A program made the translations under genes and the position numbers. A stretch of 31,649 nt of DNA from Dissophora ornata (Eukaryota; Mortierellomycota; Mortierellomycetes; Mortierellales; Mortierellaceae): the NCBI GenBank assembly GCA_025201705.1, contig MU616923.1, positions 1 to 31,649 on the forward strand, read 5' to 3'. A model generated the notes under the pieces. That model searched no databases and was not told where the DNA came from. It worked only from the letters and a program-made list of their open reading frames with translations. Shown here in pieces: positions 1-9,156 of the stretch; within the stretch, counting starts at the first letter, position 1; each line of letters begins with the position of its first letter.

Positions 1-44
1 AAAAAGTTGAGCCATCTTTTGTTCTCTTTCTTTCTCTTGGCAAA

Positions 45-55
45 GGTATAAATTG
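45..55 (+). promoter_or_regulatory. TATA element of first ferritin gene
   Basis: The sequence GGTATAAATTG lies about 130 nt upstream of the ferritin start codon at 184. The identical 11-mer occurs in the same relative place upstream of the second ferritin gene (3357-3367, minus strand). This supports a conserved core promoter inherited from the duplication. The leader between it and the ATG is CT-rich, and I see no CAGTG-loop iron-responsive element in it. Confidence 0.55.
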
Positions 56-183
56 GTACACAATCGCCCTCTTGTTTTCTCTCTTTCTCTCCATCTCAAT
101 CACAGCTCCTCTCTCCTCTCAGCCTTTCCATCCTAACTCACTCACTTTCTCCCCTCCACAAAAATCACATACACTCCCCCATC

Positions 184-1043
184 ATGTCTTTGGCCAAGCA
201 GAACTTCTCTTCTTCCAGCGAGGAGGCTATCAACCACCAGGTATATTACCTATTCACTTGTCTGCTCAGCCGCCTATAGCCACTTGTTGGATTGCGTTAA
301 CTAACCAAGGCTTTTATATCTTCATGTCCTCATAATTTACAGATCTCCCAAGAGCTTCAGGCATCCCAGGTCTACCTGTCCCTCTCTGCCTGGGCCGGCC
401 ACGTCAACCAGGCCCTGCCCGGTCTCGAGAAGTTCTTCCGTGAGAGCGCCGAGGAGGAGCGCGAGCATGCCCAGAAGTTGATCAATTACCAGAACCAGCG
501 TGGCGGTAAGGTCATCCTTCAGGCTCTCGAAGCCCCCCCACAGGAGTGGTCGTCTGCCCGCAATGCCATCGAAGCCACCCTCCAGCTCGAGAAGGGTACG
601 TTATATTGCATACATGTCATGCCTTTTCTTTCGGGGAGTTGATTAAAAATTGTTTTTGTGTGACCTTGAAAACGGACACTTTGAACTAATCAAGGTACTC
701 GGTGCTTGTATTTCTCATTCTCATTTTTACAAAAAAAACAGATGTCAACAAGAGTTTGTTGAACCTCCACAAGGTCTCCGAGGAGAACAACGACCCTCAG
801 CTCTGCGACTTTGTCGAGTCTGAGTACCTCGAGGAGCAGGTCGAGGCCATCAAGAAGATCGCTGACCTCGTCACTCAGCTCAACCGCGTCGGCGGCGACG
901 GTCTTGGACGTAAGTCTCTTTTTTTAAAGAAAGTAATCATGCACTTCTCCTTACCGATGACTCCTCATGCTGACTTTTTGTCGCCTTTCTACCATCTTCT
1001 AGTCTATCTCTGGGACCAGGAGCTCTTGAAGCGCGAGCATTAA
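184..1043 (+). CDS. Ferritin, H-type (ferroxidase), copy 1, four exons
   Basis: Cytosolic iron-storage ferritin of 172 residues. Exons are 184-240, 343-595, 742-909 and 1003-1043; all introns are GT-AG and the joined frame is open to TAA. The four-helix ferritin fold is clear. Ferroxidase residues match human H-ferritin E27, Y34, E62, H65, E107 and Q141 as E23, Y30, E58 (in EEREH), H61, E102 (in LQLEK) and Q136. Three-fold channel residues D126 and E129 (human D131, E134) are both present, so iron entry should be normal. The C-terminal helix ends [13 protein letters not shown] and is shorter than in animals. There is no signal or mitochondrial presequence. It faces the second ferritin tail to tail. 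I chose the ATG at 184 because it starts the conserved MSLAKQNF shared with the paralog. A possible poly(A) signal, AATAAA, lies just downstream near 1090. Confidence 0.95.
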
Positions 1044-2349
1044 AATACCATCAAAATATAACCCGCATTGTATAGTATCCATTCGAAAATAAAGCCCCAA
1101 AAAAAAGGGAACAATATCTCTTAACTCGCATGTATTTATAATATGTATATCGTGTTTAATGGGATGCACGTTTTGTACTGTTGATGTTAAGGCTGCGAGG
1201 GCAGAAAATCAGTCGCGGTCACTTTAGTCCACCGCTCGTCCTTTTAAAAGTATATGTACTTCTCCCTTTTGCCATGTACCTATCCATTTGATGTTAATCA
1301 TATCATGTACTGTCAATGTATTAGTAGACCTACTTTTCATCAACTGACTTTCAGCCCGTACCTTCAATTGCTCCTTTTTTTGTTTCGCGCCCATACCGTT
1401 TTGTTTGCCATGAAGGAAGAATTCGAGCAAAGACAGCCATGCTAAATGTGCAGGCGTGGCGCATAGTAATGATGCAACTAAACGATCCGCTTCGTTGAAT
1501 GTGCTTCGCCTCTTTAGTTTTGTAGTAAGGCGTACGAGACAAGGCTGTGTTTCAATACGACGGCTCTACCATCCTGTCCCTGCCCTGGTCTTATTTTATG
1601 CCATTGTGAATCCCCACCTACTGATGACCTACTACGATCCATGACATTATGAATAAAGCGAATACTTTTGTCGAGGATTACGCGAGGCTGTGCCGAAGGA
1701 CAGACATCTCATCTCCCCATGTCGCGGACTATCCTCACCAACACGCCGGCTGAACATCTGAAAATAACATGAAAGAAAGCAATGTCGGACTTTAGCGCAA
1801 TATGCACTGCATTCGTAAACAAACAAAGGGAGAGAAAGAGAGATGGGCAAACTGTTCTCGAAAAGGAAAATATCTTCCGAGATCGATCGTGATTGGCGCT
1901 TTGATCATTTGAGCAGTGAATGACCAGGCTTCCGTCGCAAAAAAACAACGTCATATGCACTCTCATTACGGCCTCGGCTTTTTATTTCCTTTTTTCTCTT
2001 TCAGTGAAAAGCTCGCTCACAGCTGCGGAATGCGGTGATTGGGCAGAGGAGAACGAGAACAACAAGTAAGCATAGAGTCGACGAATGACTGCAATTGCTT
2101 TGTCCACAATGCCTATTTCAACACTATCTTCGGAGCAACTCCTATATCGTTACTCCCCCTGCGCAGACGTCGTAAGCTATGGAGTTATGGTGATGTATCC
2201 TTTCAGAGCACCTGTATTATTGCATGTGAACAGATGAGTATGTGATGTCGTCCATTTCTTTTTTTTTTATTCATGGAAATTGCTATTGTTACTATACAAG
2301 GGACAAGGTGGAGGATGGTATTCTCTTTTTGGTGGCTGACAAAAATGCT
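1044..2349. other. Intergenic region between convergent ferritin genes
   Basis: This 1.3-kb stretch separates the 3' ends of the two ferritin genes. It is AT-rich, with T-runs and AATAAA-like motifs (near 1090 and 1651) suited to 3' processing. Short open frames occur on both strands, but none shows family motifs, consistent splice sites or coding character. I find no RNA gene or transposon end in it. Confidence 0.5.
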
Positions 2350-3242
2350 TTAGTGTCCGTGCTTCAGCAGCTCCTGGTCCCAGAGGTACACTGAAAGAAA
2401 GCGAAGGAAACAAAGGAAAGTCAGTAGATAGCCAAGGAGTCGGCTCGCTCCGCAACATGCAACTCAAAGACAAGGTCGGTGAAACTTACATCCAAGGCCA
2501 TCGCCACCGACGCGGTTGAGCTGGGTGACGAGATCGGCGATCTTCTTGATGCCGTCGACCTGTTCCCTGAGATAGTCGGCTGCAATGAAGTCACAGAGCT
2601 GAGGATCGTTGTTCTCCTCAGCAACTTTATGGAGGTTCAACAAACTCTTGTTGACATCTGATTTGATTATTAGTGGTTGTTGTTGTTGTTTGTGTGGTTT
2701 AGAGAAGGGGGGTATAGGTAATAATAATGTGCCGTGATCAGTCAAACATGAAAGGCGTGAGTGTTGCACAAAGGAAAGCAGGAAGTAAACACTAAGGTAT
2801 CAAATCCAAGTACCGTACCTTTCTCGAGCTGAAGGGTAGCCTCGATGGCATTACGAGCAGATGACCAGTCAGATGGAGGGGCTTCGAGGGTCTGGAGGAC
2901 AACTCTGCCTCCACGCTGGTTCTGATAGTTGATCAACTTTTGGGCATGCTCGCGCTCTTCCTCAGCGCTCTCCCGGAAGAACTTCTCGAGGCCAGGCAAG
3001 CTTTGGCTGACATGGCCAGCCCAGGCAGAGAGGGATAGGTAGACCTGGGATGCCTGAAGCTCTTGGCTGACCTTGATGTTGCGAAAAGCAGGAATACAAG
3101 ACATTAGGACGAAGGAAATACATGTGGAGGAACTGGGGAGACGTATGCGCAGCTGTCTACGGTTGGCAACAGAATGAGTTCGTACCTGGTGGTTGATGGC
3201 CTCCTCGCTGGCGGAAGCGAAATTCTGCTTGGCTAAAGACAT
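2350..3242 (-). CDS. Ferritin, H-type, copy 2, four exons
   Basis: Paralog of the first ferritin, 172 residues. Exons on the minus strand are 3242-3186, 3071-2819, 2657-2490 and 2390-2350. Exon lengths (57, 253, 168, 41) and phases are identical to copy 1, while intron lengths differ. I count about 20 differences in 172 residues (roughly 88% identity). All six ferroxidase ligands are kept (E23, Y30, E58, H61, E102, Q136). The three-fold-channel glutamate (human E134) is alanine here: the segment reads LCDFIAADYL instead of [10 protein letters not shown]. Ferritins form 24-mers, so mixed shells of the two subunits are possible (inference). The tail ends ELLKHGH. The start ATG at 3242 opens the same MSLAKQNF N-terminus as copy 1. 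Confidence 0.94.
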
Positions 3243-3356
3243 TGGGAGTTGTGGGTTTGTTTCGGATGGGGAGGAAGAGAATGTGTGTGTGTGTGGGAAA
3301 GATTGAGTGCGAGTCCGGATTGAATGAAGAAGAGAAATGAGGGCGGCGATAAAAAA

Positions 3357-3367
3357 CAATTTATACC
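3357..3367 (-). promoter_or_regulatory. TATA element of second ferritin gene
   Basis: Reading the minus strand gives GGTATAAATTG, identical to the element upstream of the first ferritin. It lies about 115-125 nt before the ATG at 3242. The 5' leader contains a short GT/CA-rich run (around 3284-3297). Confidence 0.55.
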
Positions 3368-3529
3368 CACGGAAATCACACAAGCTTGGCATTCTGCTCA
3401 AGAATTGCCTTTTTCAAGGCAATGAATGACAGCACGCCATCGGGGCGTATTATTCCGGCTATACCCCTTAACGTCCTTGAACATCACCATCGCTCTGTAT
3501 TCAAGAAACCACTGCCACTGGTGTTAAAA

Positions 3530-3608
3530 CTTGAAGACATTCTCTGCCATCATATCCGCCCTCTCCGTGGTACCCAGGTGCTTCTTTCCCAGCAGGTGGA
3601 GCGCCGGA
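3530..3608 (-). mobile_element. LINE fragment (extreme ORF2 C-terminus)
   Basis: Read on the minus strand, this piece encodes PAGKKHLGTTERADMMAENV, which resembles LLGKRHLGTMERMG at the end of the LINE copy at 7947-9099. At DNA level, 3573-3596 matches 8179-8202 at 23 of 24 positions. The fragment ends abruptly where the duplicated tRNA-Tyr flank begins (3609). It is short and degenerate, and its left limit is uncertain. Confidence 0.45.
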
Positions 3609-3814
3609 GGCCCTACTGGGGCCCATCGGGGTCGATCGGCCATAATAGGGTCATAACACGTGATACTTGCACTTATGGAATGGTGATTAAGGACTGGTAT
3701 ATATTAATCTTGAAGAATCAATTTTCATCCGAAAATAGCTCAGTTGGTAGAGCGGGAGACTGTAGTTTGTATGTCATCTCTAGGTCCCTGGTTCAAATCC
3801 GGGTTTTCGGATAC
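3609..3814 (+). repeat. Inverted duplicate A: tRNA-Tyr unit with 5' flank
   Basis: About 205 bp including 120 bp upstream of the tRNA. It is repeated in inverted orientation at 9157-9362 with only scattered mismatches and one 1-nt indel. Similarity stops just after the tRNA 3' end and at the sequence GGCCCTACTGGGG on the upstream side, where both copies abut LINE-derived DNA. Confidence 0.8.
3729..3811 (+). tRNA. tRNA-Tyr (GUA) with 10-nt intron
   Basis: A 7-bp acceptor stem (CCGAAAA with TTTTCGG) and discriminator A are present. The D-arm contains the A box TAGCTCAGTTGG, and the T-arm has CCTGG/CCGGG with the B box GGTTCAAATCC. The anticodon loop reads CTGTAG followed by a 10-nt insertion (TTTGTATGTC) and A, then the 3' half of the stem TCTCT. 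Anticodon GTA gives tyrosine, and an intron right after position 37 is the normal place for eukaryotic tRNA-Tyr. Downstream TTTT (3815-3818) can terminate Pol III. Confidence 0.93.
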
Positions 3815-3947
3815 CTTTTGCTGACTGCGAATTCCATAGTGGAATTTTTTTTGGGACCACCAGTGTGTACCCGTGGCAACGCCTTGGGTGTCGTTTTGTT
3901 GAAGTAGGGTACCTTGGGGTTTTTATGTCTCTCTGTTGAAGTAGGTA

Positions 3948-5367
3948 TCATATTTTGTTTCTGTTGGATCTTGGATCTTTGTTGTCTTGTGCTATTAGAA
4001 TGCTTCGCGAAAGACAATGTTTCTTGTGTATACTCTTGTTAGGCCTGAGAGTTTGACCTTGGGACTTGTTGATAGTCAGTGCAAAAGCTAACCTGACTAG
4101 TAACTGTCGCCTCTCAAACATGACAGGGGTGGATCCATCTTCTGTTGTGGTGAAAGGAATCCGCAGGATAAACACTGTTTGGTCTGTCCATTTCCCACTC
4201 AGAATTGAGGCTTGGATATACCATCTTCCAAGTCTTTTGATAATGAGTCGTGTACCATTACAGAGTCTTTTTTTGGGGTCGATATTTAGAAGGAGGATGA
4301 TCGGTTGGCCAATTTTTAACTCAAGCACATGAGGAAGCAAGCCAGAATGATTTAAGCTGTTGAGAATTTCCGTCGTAAAATATGCTGCTGCAATGAAGTC
4401 GCTGTCTGGAATAGAGTCCTGACTATATAAGAGAGTTGGCTGGCTGCTTAGAAGCAAAGCTATTCAGTTTATCCACGTCAGCATTGAGAGGTGTCTCTGA
4501 GAATAGCACTGTCCCTTCCCTCAAAATTATCGGGTCAAGATGAGTCGTTGCAATGTTGGGATAGACTTTCCTGACAAACTGCCTCTCATGTGAGTTAATA
4601 ATGGGATGCCCGAGTGGTGTGAACAGGATATCATCTGGTATCCTGATGTAGTTAACCTCCTCTTCTGAATGCACAGCAGGCTCAGTGCCATCGCTAACAG
4701 GCAGCAGAAAGTCAATAAAGGCTCGACCATTGGTGTTGTTTTCCTTGATTCTCATATTCTGAGTGAGCTTGAGGACCTCAACATGACTCCAGATCAGATT
4801 CGAATTTTTTAAGCAAGCATCCACAATCTGGCTTTGAGGGGCTCGAATCACAATGGGCAGCACTTGACGGAAATCGCCTGCAAAGACAGCCGTTTTCCCA
4901 CCAAAGATAGTGTTGGGTGTATTGGTGAGATGACGGACAACCCTGCCAACAGCCTCAAAGATGTGTCAACGTTGCATGGGAGTCTCATCCCAGAAAATAA
5001 CATCTGCATCACGAACTTTTCGTCCAAGTTCAAGTTGGTTAGTAAGATTGCAAGTTGAGTCTGCAAATATCGGGATTGGGATCTTGAAGCAACAGTGGGT
5101 AGTGTGACCCCCCGCCAAATTCAAGGAAGCAATACCTGATGAAGCGACGACAGTGAGGTTCCTGTTGTGGACCTGTCTTCCTCGATAGACATGTTTTATC
5201 GCGCGATTGTTGTGCTCCTGATAGAGATCCGTAGGTATCCTTTTGGGGTAAGCGATCAAGGCTTTGTATAAGAAGGTCTTGCCAGTGCCGCCTGGACCAT
5301 CAACGAAAAACAGCTTTTGATTGGTTTGTCCTTCCACTAAAGCATCAGAAAAATCGCTTGGCGGCAT
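3948..5367 (-). pseudogene. PIF1-like (Helitron-type) helicase relic
   Basis: Degenerate coding DNA for a superfamily 1 PIF1-type helicase as found at the end of Helitron Rep-helicase proteins. Walker A is DGPGGTGKT (near 5290), followed by VVASSGIASLNLAGG. Walker B is VIFWDETP, immediately followed by an in-frame TGA at 4966-4968. The same frame then resumes with AVFAGDFRQVLPIV and continues to a TAG at 4423-4425. A second frame carries the following helicase segment, with IGQPIILLLNIDPKKRLCNG and then LAFALTINKSQGQTL. After SQGQTL the family C-terminus is missing and replaced by unrelated sequence. One stop, one frameshift and both ends truncated make this non-functional. I see no Rep/HUH domain upstream, so it is a fragment, not a whole Helitron. 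Confidence 0.85.
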
Positions 5368-5747
5368 CTGGAGTGCAGTTTTCTGATTTCTTTCCTTTCG
5401 AGGGCTTTAATTTTGACATCAGAGTAGTATTGAAAGGCAGAGGCCTGAGGAGAGGAGAATTAACGGCTGACGATCATATACTCCAAGGTCTGTTTTTAGG
5501 CTAGTACTTTCCTCTCGGCAGATGTGGATAATGGTCAACTTAGATTTAGGCGTCGTTTGCATTCGAGGACCTTTTCTGGTAGTGAAGGGAAAAAAGAAAT
5601 AGTCCGTTTGCACTCAATGAATTGGCCAGTGCGCCCGCGTAGCATTTTTTTCCTACTAATCCCAATCAGACACAATATCCTTTCTGGTTGTGAGAGAAAG
5701 ATGGTTGGTTTTGTACTCCAAGGATTAGTGGCTAGTGCACTCGGACA
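5368..5747. other. No recognisable gene between helicase relic and foldback
   Basis: About 380 bp without a supportable gene. Short frames exist but carry no known motif. The right part lies next to the foldback element and may be older transposon debris. Confidence 0.4.
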
Positions 5748-6212
5748 TGGAATAATATAATCTCACACCCCCGTGAGCCTCTTATTCTCACGGGGGTCAT
5801 CAACTCCTGCACTAAGTCCATGTAAACGTTCCCAATCTTTGAATGTCAATTGCGCAACAACTTTCTATGCTACTCCCTACTCTTCTTAATATACTTCTTT
5901 TGCCCATCTCCATGCCTATTTTCTCATGTAGTTCACTTCTTTTTTTTCGTCCACTATGGGTGAGCTGAACAGACAATTAAGCACTCTTTTGCATGCAAGT
6001 GGACATCAAAGTTGATGAAAAAAGGAAGTGAACTACATGAGAAAATAGGCATGGAGATGGACAAAAGAAATATATTAAGAAGAGTAGGGAATAGCATAGA
6101 AAGTTGTTGCGCAATTGACGTCCAAAGATTGGGAACGTTTACATGGACTTAGTGCAGGAGCTGATGACCCCCGTGAGAATGAGAGGCTCATGGGGGAGAT
6201 TATGCTATTCCA
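5748..6212. mobile_element. Foldback / MITE-like element with ~200-bp inverted arms
   Basis: The left arm (5748-5950) and right arm (6014-6212) are near-perfect inverted repeats (about 95% by eye) around a 65-bp centre. The outer ends read TGGAATA on the left and TATTCCA on the right. Each arm carries near its end a smaller hairpin; in the left arm this is CCCCCGTGAG pairing with CTCACGGGGG. There is no coding capacity. I could not identify a clear target-site duplication. A transcript across it would fold into a long dsRNA. Confidence 0.8.
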
Positions 6213-6630
6213 AAAAATTGCGCCATGAGGTAGACATGACAAAAAAAAGAAAGTTGTTTTCTCTCGCACCTGCCACAGACCCCAGAGCTTTCACTACTGT
6301 AAATGTTAACTTCAATCCGCCTCCATTGATTCTTTTTCATTTCTTTTCATTCCGGCATTCTACATTCCACTGAAATGTAAATTTGGTTTATGCTACATCT
6401 CGACCTGTCGCAAGTCGACATGACATTTGAACTAAATAAAGTGTGTTTTGCAGTGACATCAAGGCTGCTGAAAGGGAGTCGAGCACAAGAAACAAGGACA
6501 TCTGATATATGCAATATGAGTAAACTGAAGGCGCCCCCATCCCCTCTACCTAGCTACCACTGACAAGTGAAGACGAAGTCATTTTATTGAGGAAGAGCTA
6601 TTGTTACGTTATCAAGTAGCCGAACGCATC
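6213..6630. other. No supportable gene
   Basis: About 420 bp of AT-rich DNA between the foldback element and the LTR-related fragment. I see no RNA gene, coding motif or terminal repeat. Confidence 0.4.
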
Positions 6631-6687
6631 CGCCCTACAACTTCCTCCGCCGCCTTCACTAAAGAGGATTCGGACTATCTGTTTGCC
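6631..6687 (+). repeat. Inverted fragment of the LTR sequence
   Basis: 57 nt match the reverse complement of 7156-7212 at 51 positions, and the last 33 nt are identical (ending GACTATCTGTTTGCC). It lies in inverted orientation to the LTR at 7094-7497. It is therefore not the partner LTR of a simple element but a rearranged or separate fragment. Confidence 0.65.
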
Positions 6688-7068
6688 CCCAATATAAATC
6701 ACCTCCAACCTCGGATTAGAGCCGAGGATGAACATGCACACCAATGCCGGTGTGCCCTGTCACCCTCTACTACAACCAGAACAAGATCTCGGATTTCATG
6801 CCATCGTGTGGCGCTGTTAATCCTTGGTCATTGCTCTTCCATACGGCGCCTACTCCTCCTCATGGATCTCATTGCGATTGAGATCATCTAAGCGCATGAC
6901 TTGATCAAGGAAGTCGCGATTTTCCAATGAAAACGAAAGGGTTATCTTGGCTATGTTTTCTTAGAAAATCGATAGCGTATTCATCGCCAGATCGACCATT
7001 GTTCGATTAACCAGTGAACCAGTGATGAGATCTCGATCATGGGTGGCATTTAACGAAAAGTTGAAGTT

Positions 7069-7086
7069 GCCCTATGTTGGGCGCCA
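7069..7086 (-). other. Retroelement primer binding site, tRNA-Lys type
   Basis: The minus strand reads TGGCGCCCAACATAGGGC, starting 7 nt after the proposed LTR end. It matches the classic tRNA-Lys1,2 primer binding site (TGGCGCCCAACGTGGGGC) at 16 of 18 positions. This is the main evidence that 7094-7497 is an LTR. Confidence 0.6.
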
Positions 7087-7093
7087 AATAATC

Positions 7094-7497
7094 TGTTGCC
7101 TGAAGCCTGAAACTAGAATGTTTGCTTTTTTCAGGCAAAGCCAACAGAAGAGCCAGGCAAACAGATAGTCCGAATCCTCTTTAGTGAAGGTGGTGGAGGG
7201 TGTTGTGGGACGGACGAGAAGCATGGTCGCTTCCTCTCGTCCTCTCGATCTTGCATAGATGTTCTCGAACTGTGAAAACATCCAAAAGCCCGTCGCAACT
7301 GTTCCTCGGTGAGCTGCAGTCGCAGCTGTTGTTCCTGCACTCAAAGCTTTGCTCTTTTTTATACATTTCCCTCTGTGATGATTCTGTCTTCACGCCGCGT
7401 TGATTGTCTGTTGCTGTGGCTCGGGCGATCCATCTTTGGTAGTCCGCAAGTAGCATCCATGCTCACCCTTGTGGTACAAACGTCACACTGAGTCACA
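7094..7497 (-). mobile_element. LTR of a degraded LTR retrotransposon
   Basis: On the minus strand the segment starts TGTGACTCAG and ends GGCAACA, giving the usual TG...CA termini over 404 bp. A TATA motif (TATAAAAAAG, 7354-7363) lies inside, as expected for the U3 promoter. A tRNA-Lys-like primer binding site follows after 7 nt. The internal region toward lower coordinates is about 400 bp of degenerate DNA with no recognisable gag or pol, then an inverted LTR fragment. The element is a broken relic; its exact left and right limits are inferred. Confidence 0.5.
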
Positions 7498-7645
7498 CCT
7501 GTTTTATCATGTGGTGTTTTGCGAGCGTCGAATAGAGAGGAGAGGAGTTTTGCAAAACAAAAACAACAGAAAAGGCATTGATGGCAAGGGCCACCAGTAG
7601 CATTAGGATATGGTATTGTAAGAGGGTAAGAGGATTGATGCATCG

Positions 7646-7663
7646 CGATACTTATAAGTATCG
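7646..7663. repeat. Perfect 18-bp palindrome
   Basis: CGATACTTATAAGTATCG reads the same on both strands. It lies about 15 bp upstream of the ATG of the open frame at 7679. It could be a dimeric protein-binding site or a cruciform, or chance. Confidence 0.5.
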
Positions 7664-7678
7664 AAAGCGGAGCGAACG

Positions 7679-7926
7679 ATGCAGACTGGATTGACTTCAA
7701 GTTATAACCGCACTGCCAACTACAGAGATCTTATCATTCAACGCTTTAGAACAATTGTAAAGGTTACAGCCCAGAACCCAGAGAACAACAAAACCAAATG
7801 GTCTTATGATACACTTGTGAACGCTTTTAGCGACTCTTTACTTCCTCATGACCTTGACGACTTGGATTGGTTGAAACGTCAGAACAACACAGCGAATTGC
7901 ACGTGTTGAACTCAAATACTGGTTGG
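7679..7926 (+). pseudogene. Unknown coding-like fragment interrupted by a LINE
   Basis: An ATG-initiated frame runs MQTGLTSSYNRTANYRD and on to LDDLDWLKRQNN. A one-base shift then continues as QRIARVELKYWLVQKAFI up to the LINE target-site duplication. After the LINE (from 9120) the same frame continues for about a dozen codons (RVPSQKKNWQRC) before running into the tRNA copy. I do not recognise the family. The charged, amphipathic character looks protein-coding, so it may be the broken end of a host or transposon gene. Confidence 0.35.
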
Positions 7927-7946
7927 TGCAAAAAGCGTTCATCAGA
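7927..7946 (+). repeat. Target-site duplication of LINE insertion (left)
   Basis: TGCAAAAAGCGTTCATCAGA, exactly repeated at 9100-9119. It is directly followed by a T12 run (7947-7958), which is the poly(A) tail of the minus-strand element. Confidence 0.9.
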
Positions 7947-9099
7947 TTTTTTTTTTTTAATGGCTTAATAACGCGACGAAAACAAAGCCAAAATCCTATG
8001 TAGAGATCTACGAATAATGTCCCTCTTCGCAATGAAGGTATCCACCAACGCTATATAACCAGTCGCGTTCCCACGGGCTAACCCAGTGGGCCCACGCAAC
8101 TATTGCCACCCCTCGTCAGGGTGTTAAAAAATTGTAGACATCTACCAAAATCCAATCCTCCCCATCCTCTCCATAGTTCCCAGGTGCCTCTTTCCCAGCA
8201 GGCTCTGTAGCAACGTGCGGTCCGCGTCATGTGGGTCAAGTGTGGGTCCTGGACAGACCCCACCTTCGTGGTCTTCCAGACGCCCACCACAGGGACAGTA
8301 ACCATCCTCACAAATGTATCCATAGCCTTCGCTCCACTCGCCTCGGGGCCCGGTGTACTTTGCCTTCTTGTGTCTTGCTGTGATGCCACGCCCCTTCTCG
8401 CGTTCGACCGTTGTCTTACATCTGGACTTCCAAATGAGCTCAGTCGCTTGTTTCTCGAGGTGTCCAACGAACTTGTGTATCACTGTGTGTGCTATTGACA
8501 GGGGAGTACCGAAGAGGGGTGCCCACTCCTTGATCAAACTGATTGGCGTGATGCCGCAGTAAAGGTCGCTGATCGCCCACTTGAGGTCCGTTACTCGGTC
8601 ATAATGTCCTTCGCCGCGCAAAAGCGATTGAGTTCCGCCGATTGACGACAAACCCCGTTGGTGGACTTCCCGGCCAGGGAACTGCCACTTCGCTTGTCTG
8701 GGCACTTGTAAATTGCTCTTGCCGTTGAGGCGCGCTTGCTTGTATTGCTCCTGAGCCTTCTTGTTGTACTTGTGGGTTGCAGTCTGTCCCCATCCATCAA
8801 TTTTGCTAGGCCCTCCTCCCAAATTTCGATATCGTCATTGGGTTTGGCACTGCACCGCCAAATATGTGCGTTGTCTTCATCCTGTATGTCGTATACACAG
8901 AGCACACTTTGTCTGGGTACAAGTCGGGGCGGCGTGCATGCATGACATTCATTGTAGGGAGCATGCCGTGGAGTTTCTTGATACTATGGGTACGGCTTCG
9001 AGTATCCTGCGCACTGCTGAAGAAAGTATGTACTGCTCGCTTGTTGTGGACGTGACTGAGTGTGGAGCGCCACTCTATGTCATCGAGGTCGCGCAGTGC
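7947..9099 (-). mobile_element. 5'-truncated LINE (non-LTR retrotransposon), ORF2 C-terminal part
   Basis: A 1,153-bp insertion bounded by an exact 20-bp target-site duplication and ending in A12 on the minus strand. From its 5' end it encodes IEWRSTLSHVHNKRAVHTFF, KKLHGMLPTM and RRPDLYPDKVCSV. After a one-base frameshift it continues with DEDNAHIWRC, a Cys/His cluster as found after LINE reverse transcriptases. After a second frameshift comes a helical stretch with ELIWKSRCKTTVEREKGRGI, typical of the C-terminal region of these ORF2 proteins. The reverse transcriptase catalytic core is missing, so the copy is dead. Its 3' non-coding end (7966-8058) is shared with the copy at 9371-9464. Confidence 0.85.
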
Positions 9100-9119
9100 T
9101 GCAAAAAGCGTTCATCAGA
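9100..9119 (+). repeat. Target-site duplication of LINE insertion (right)
   Basis: Second exact copy of the 20-bp sequence at 7927-7946. The bases flanking both copies differ immediately outside the 20 bp, so the duplication length is precise. Confidence 0.9.
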
Positions 9120-9156
9120 GTCCCCTCACAAAAAAAAAACTGGCAACGATGCAAAA

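Noticed and set aside
56..183. Iron-responsive element in ferritin leaders
   Set aside because: No CAGTGN loop on a suitable stem is seen in either ferritin 5' leader. IRE control is also not established in fungi.
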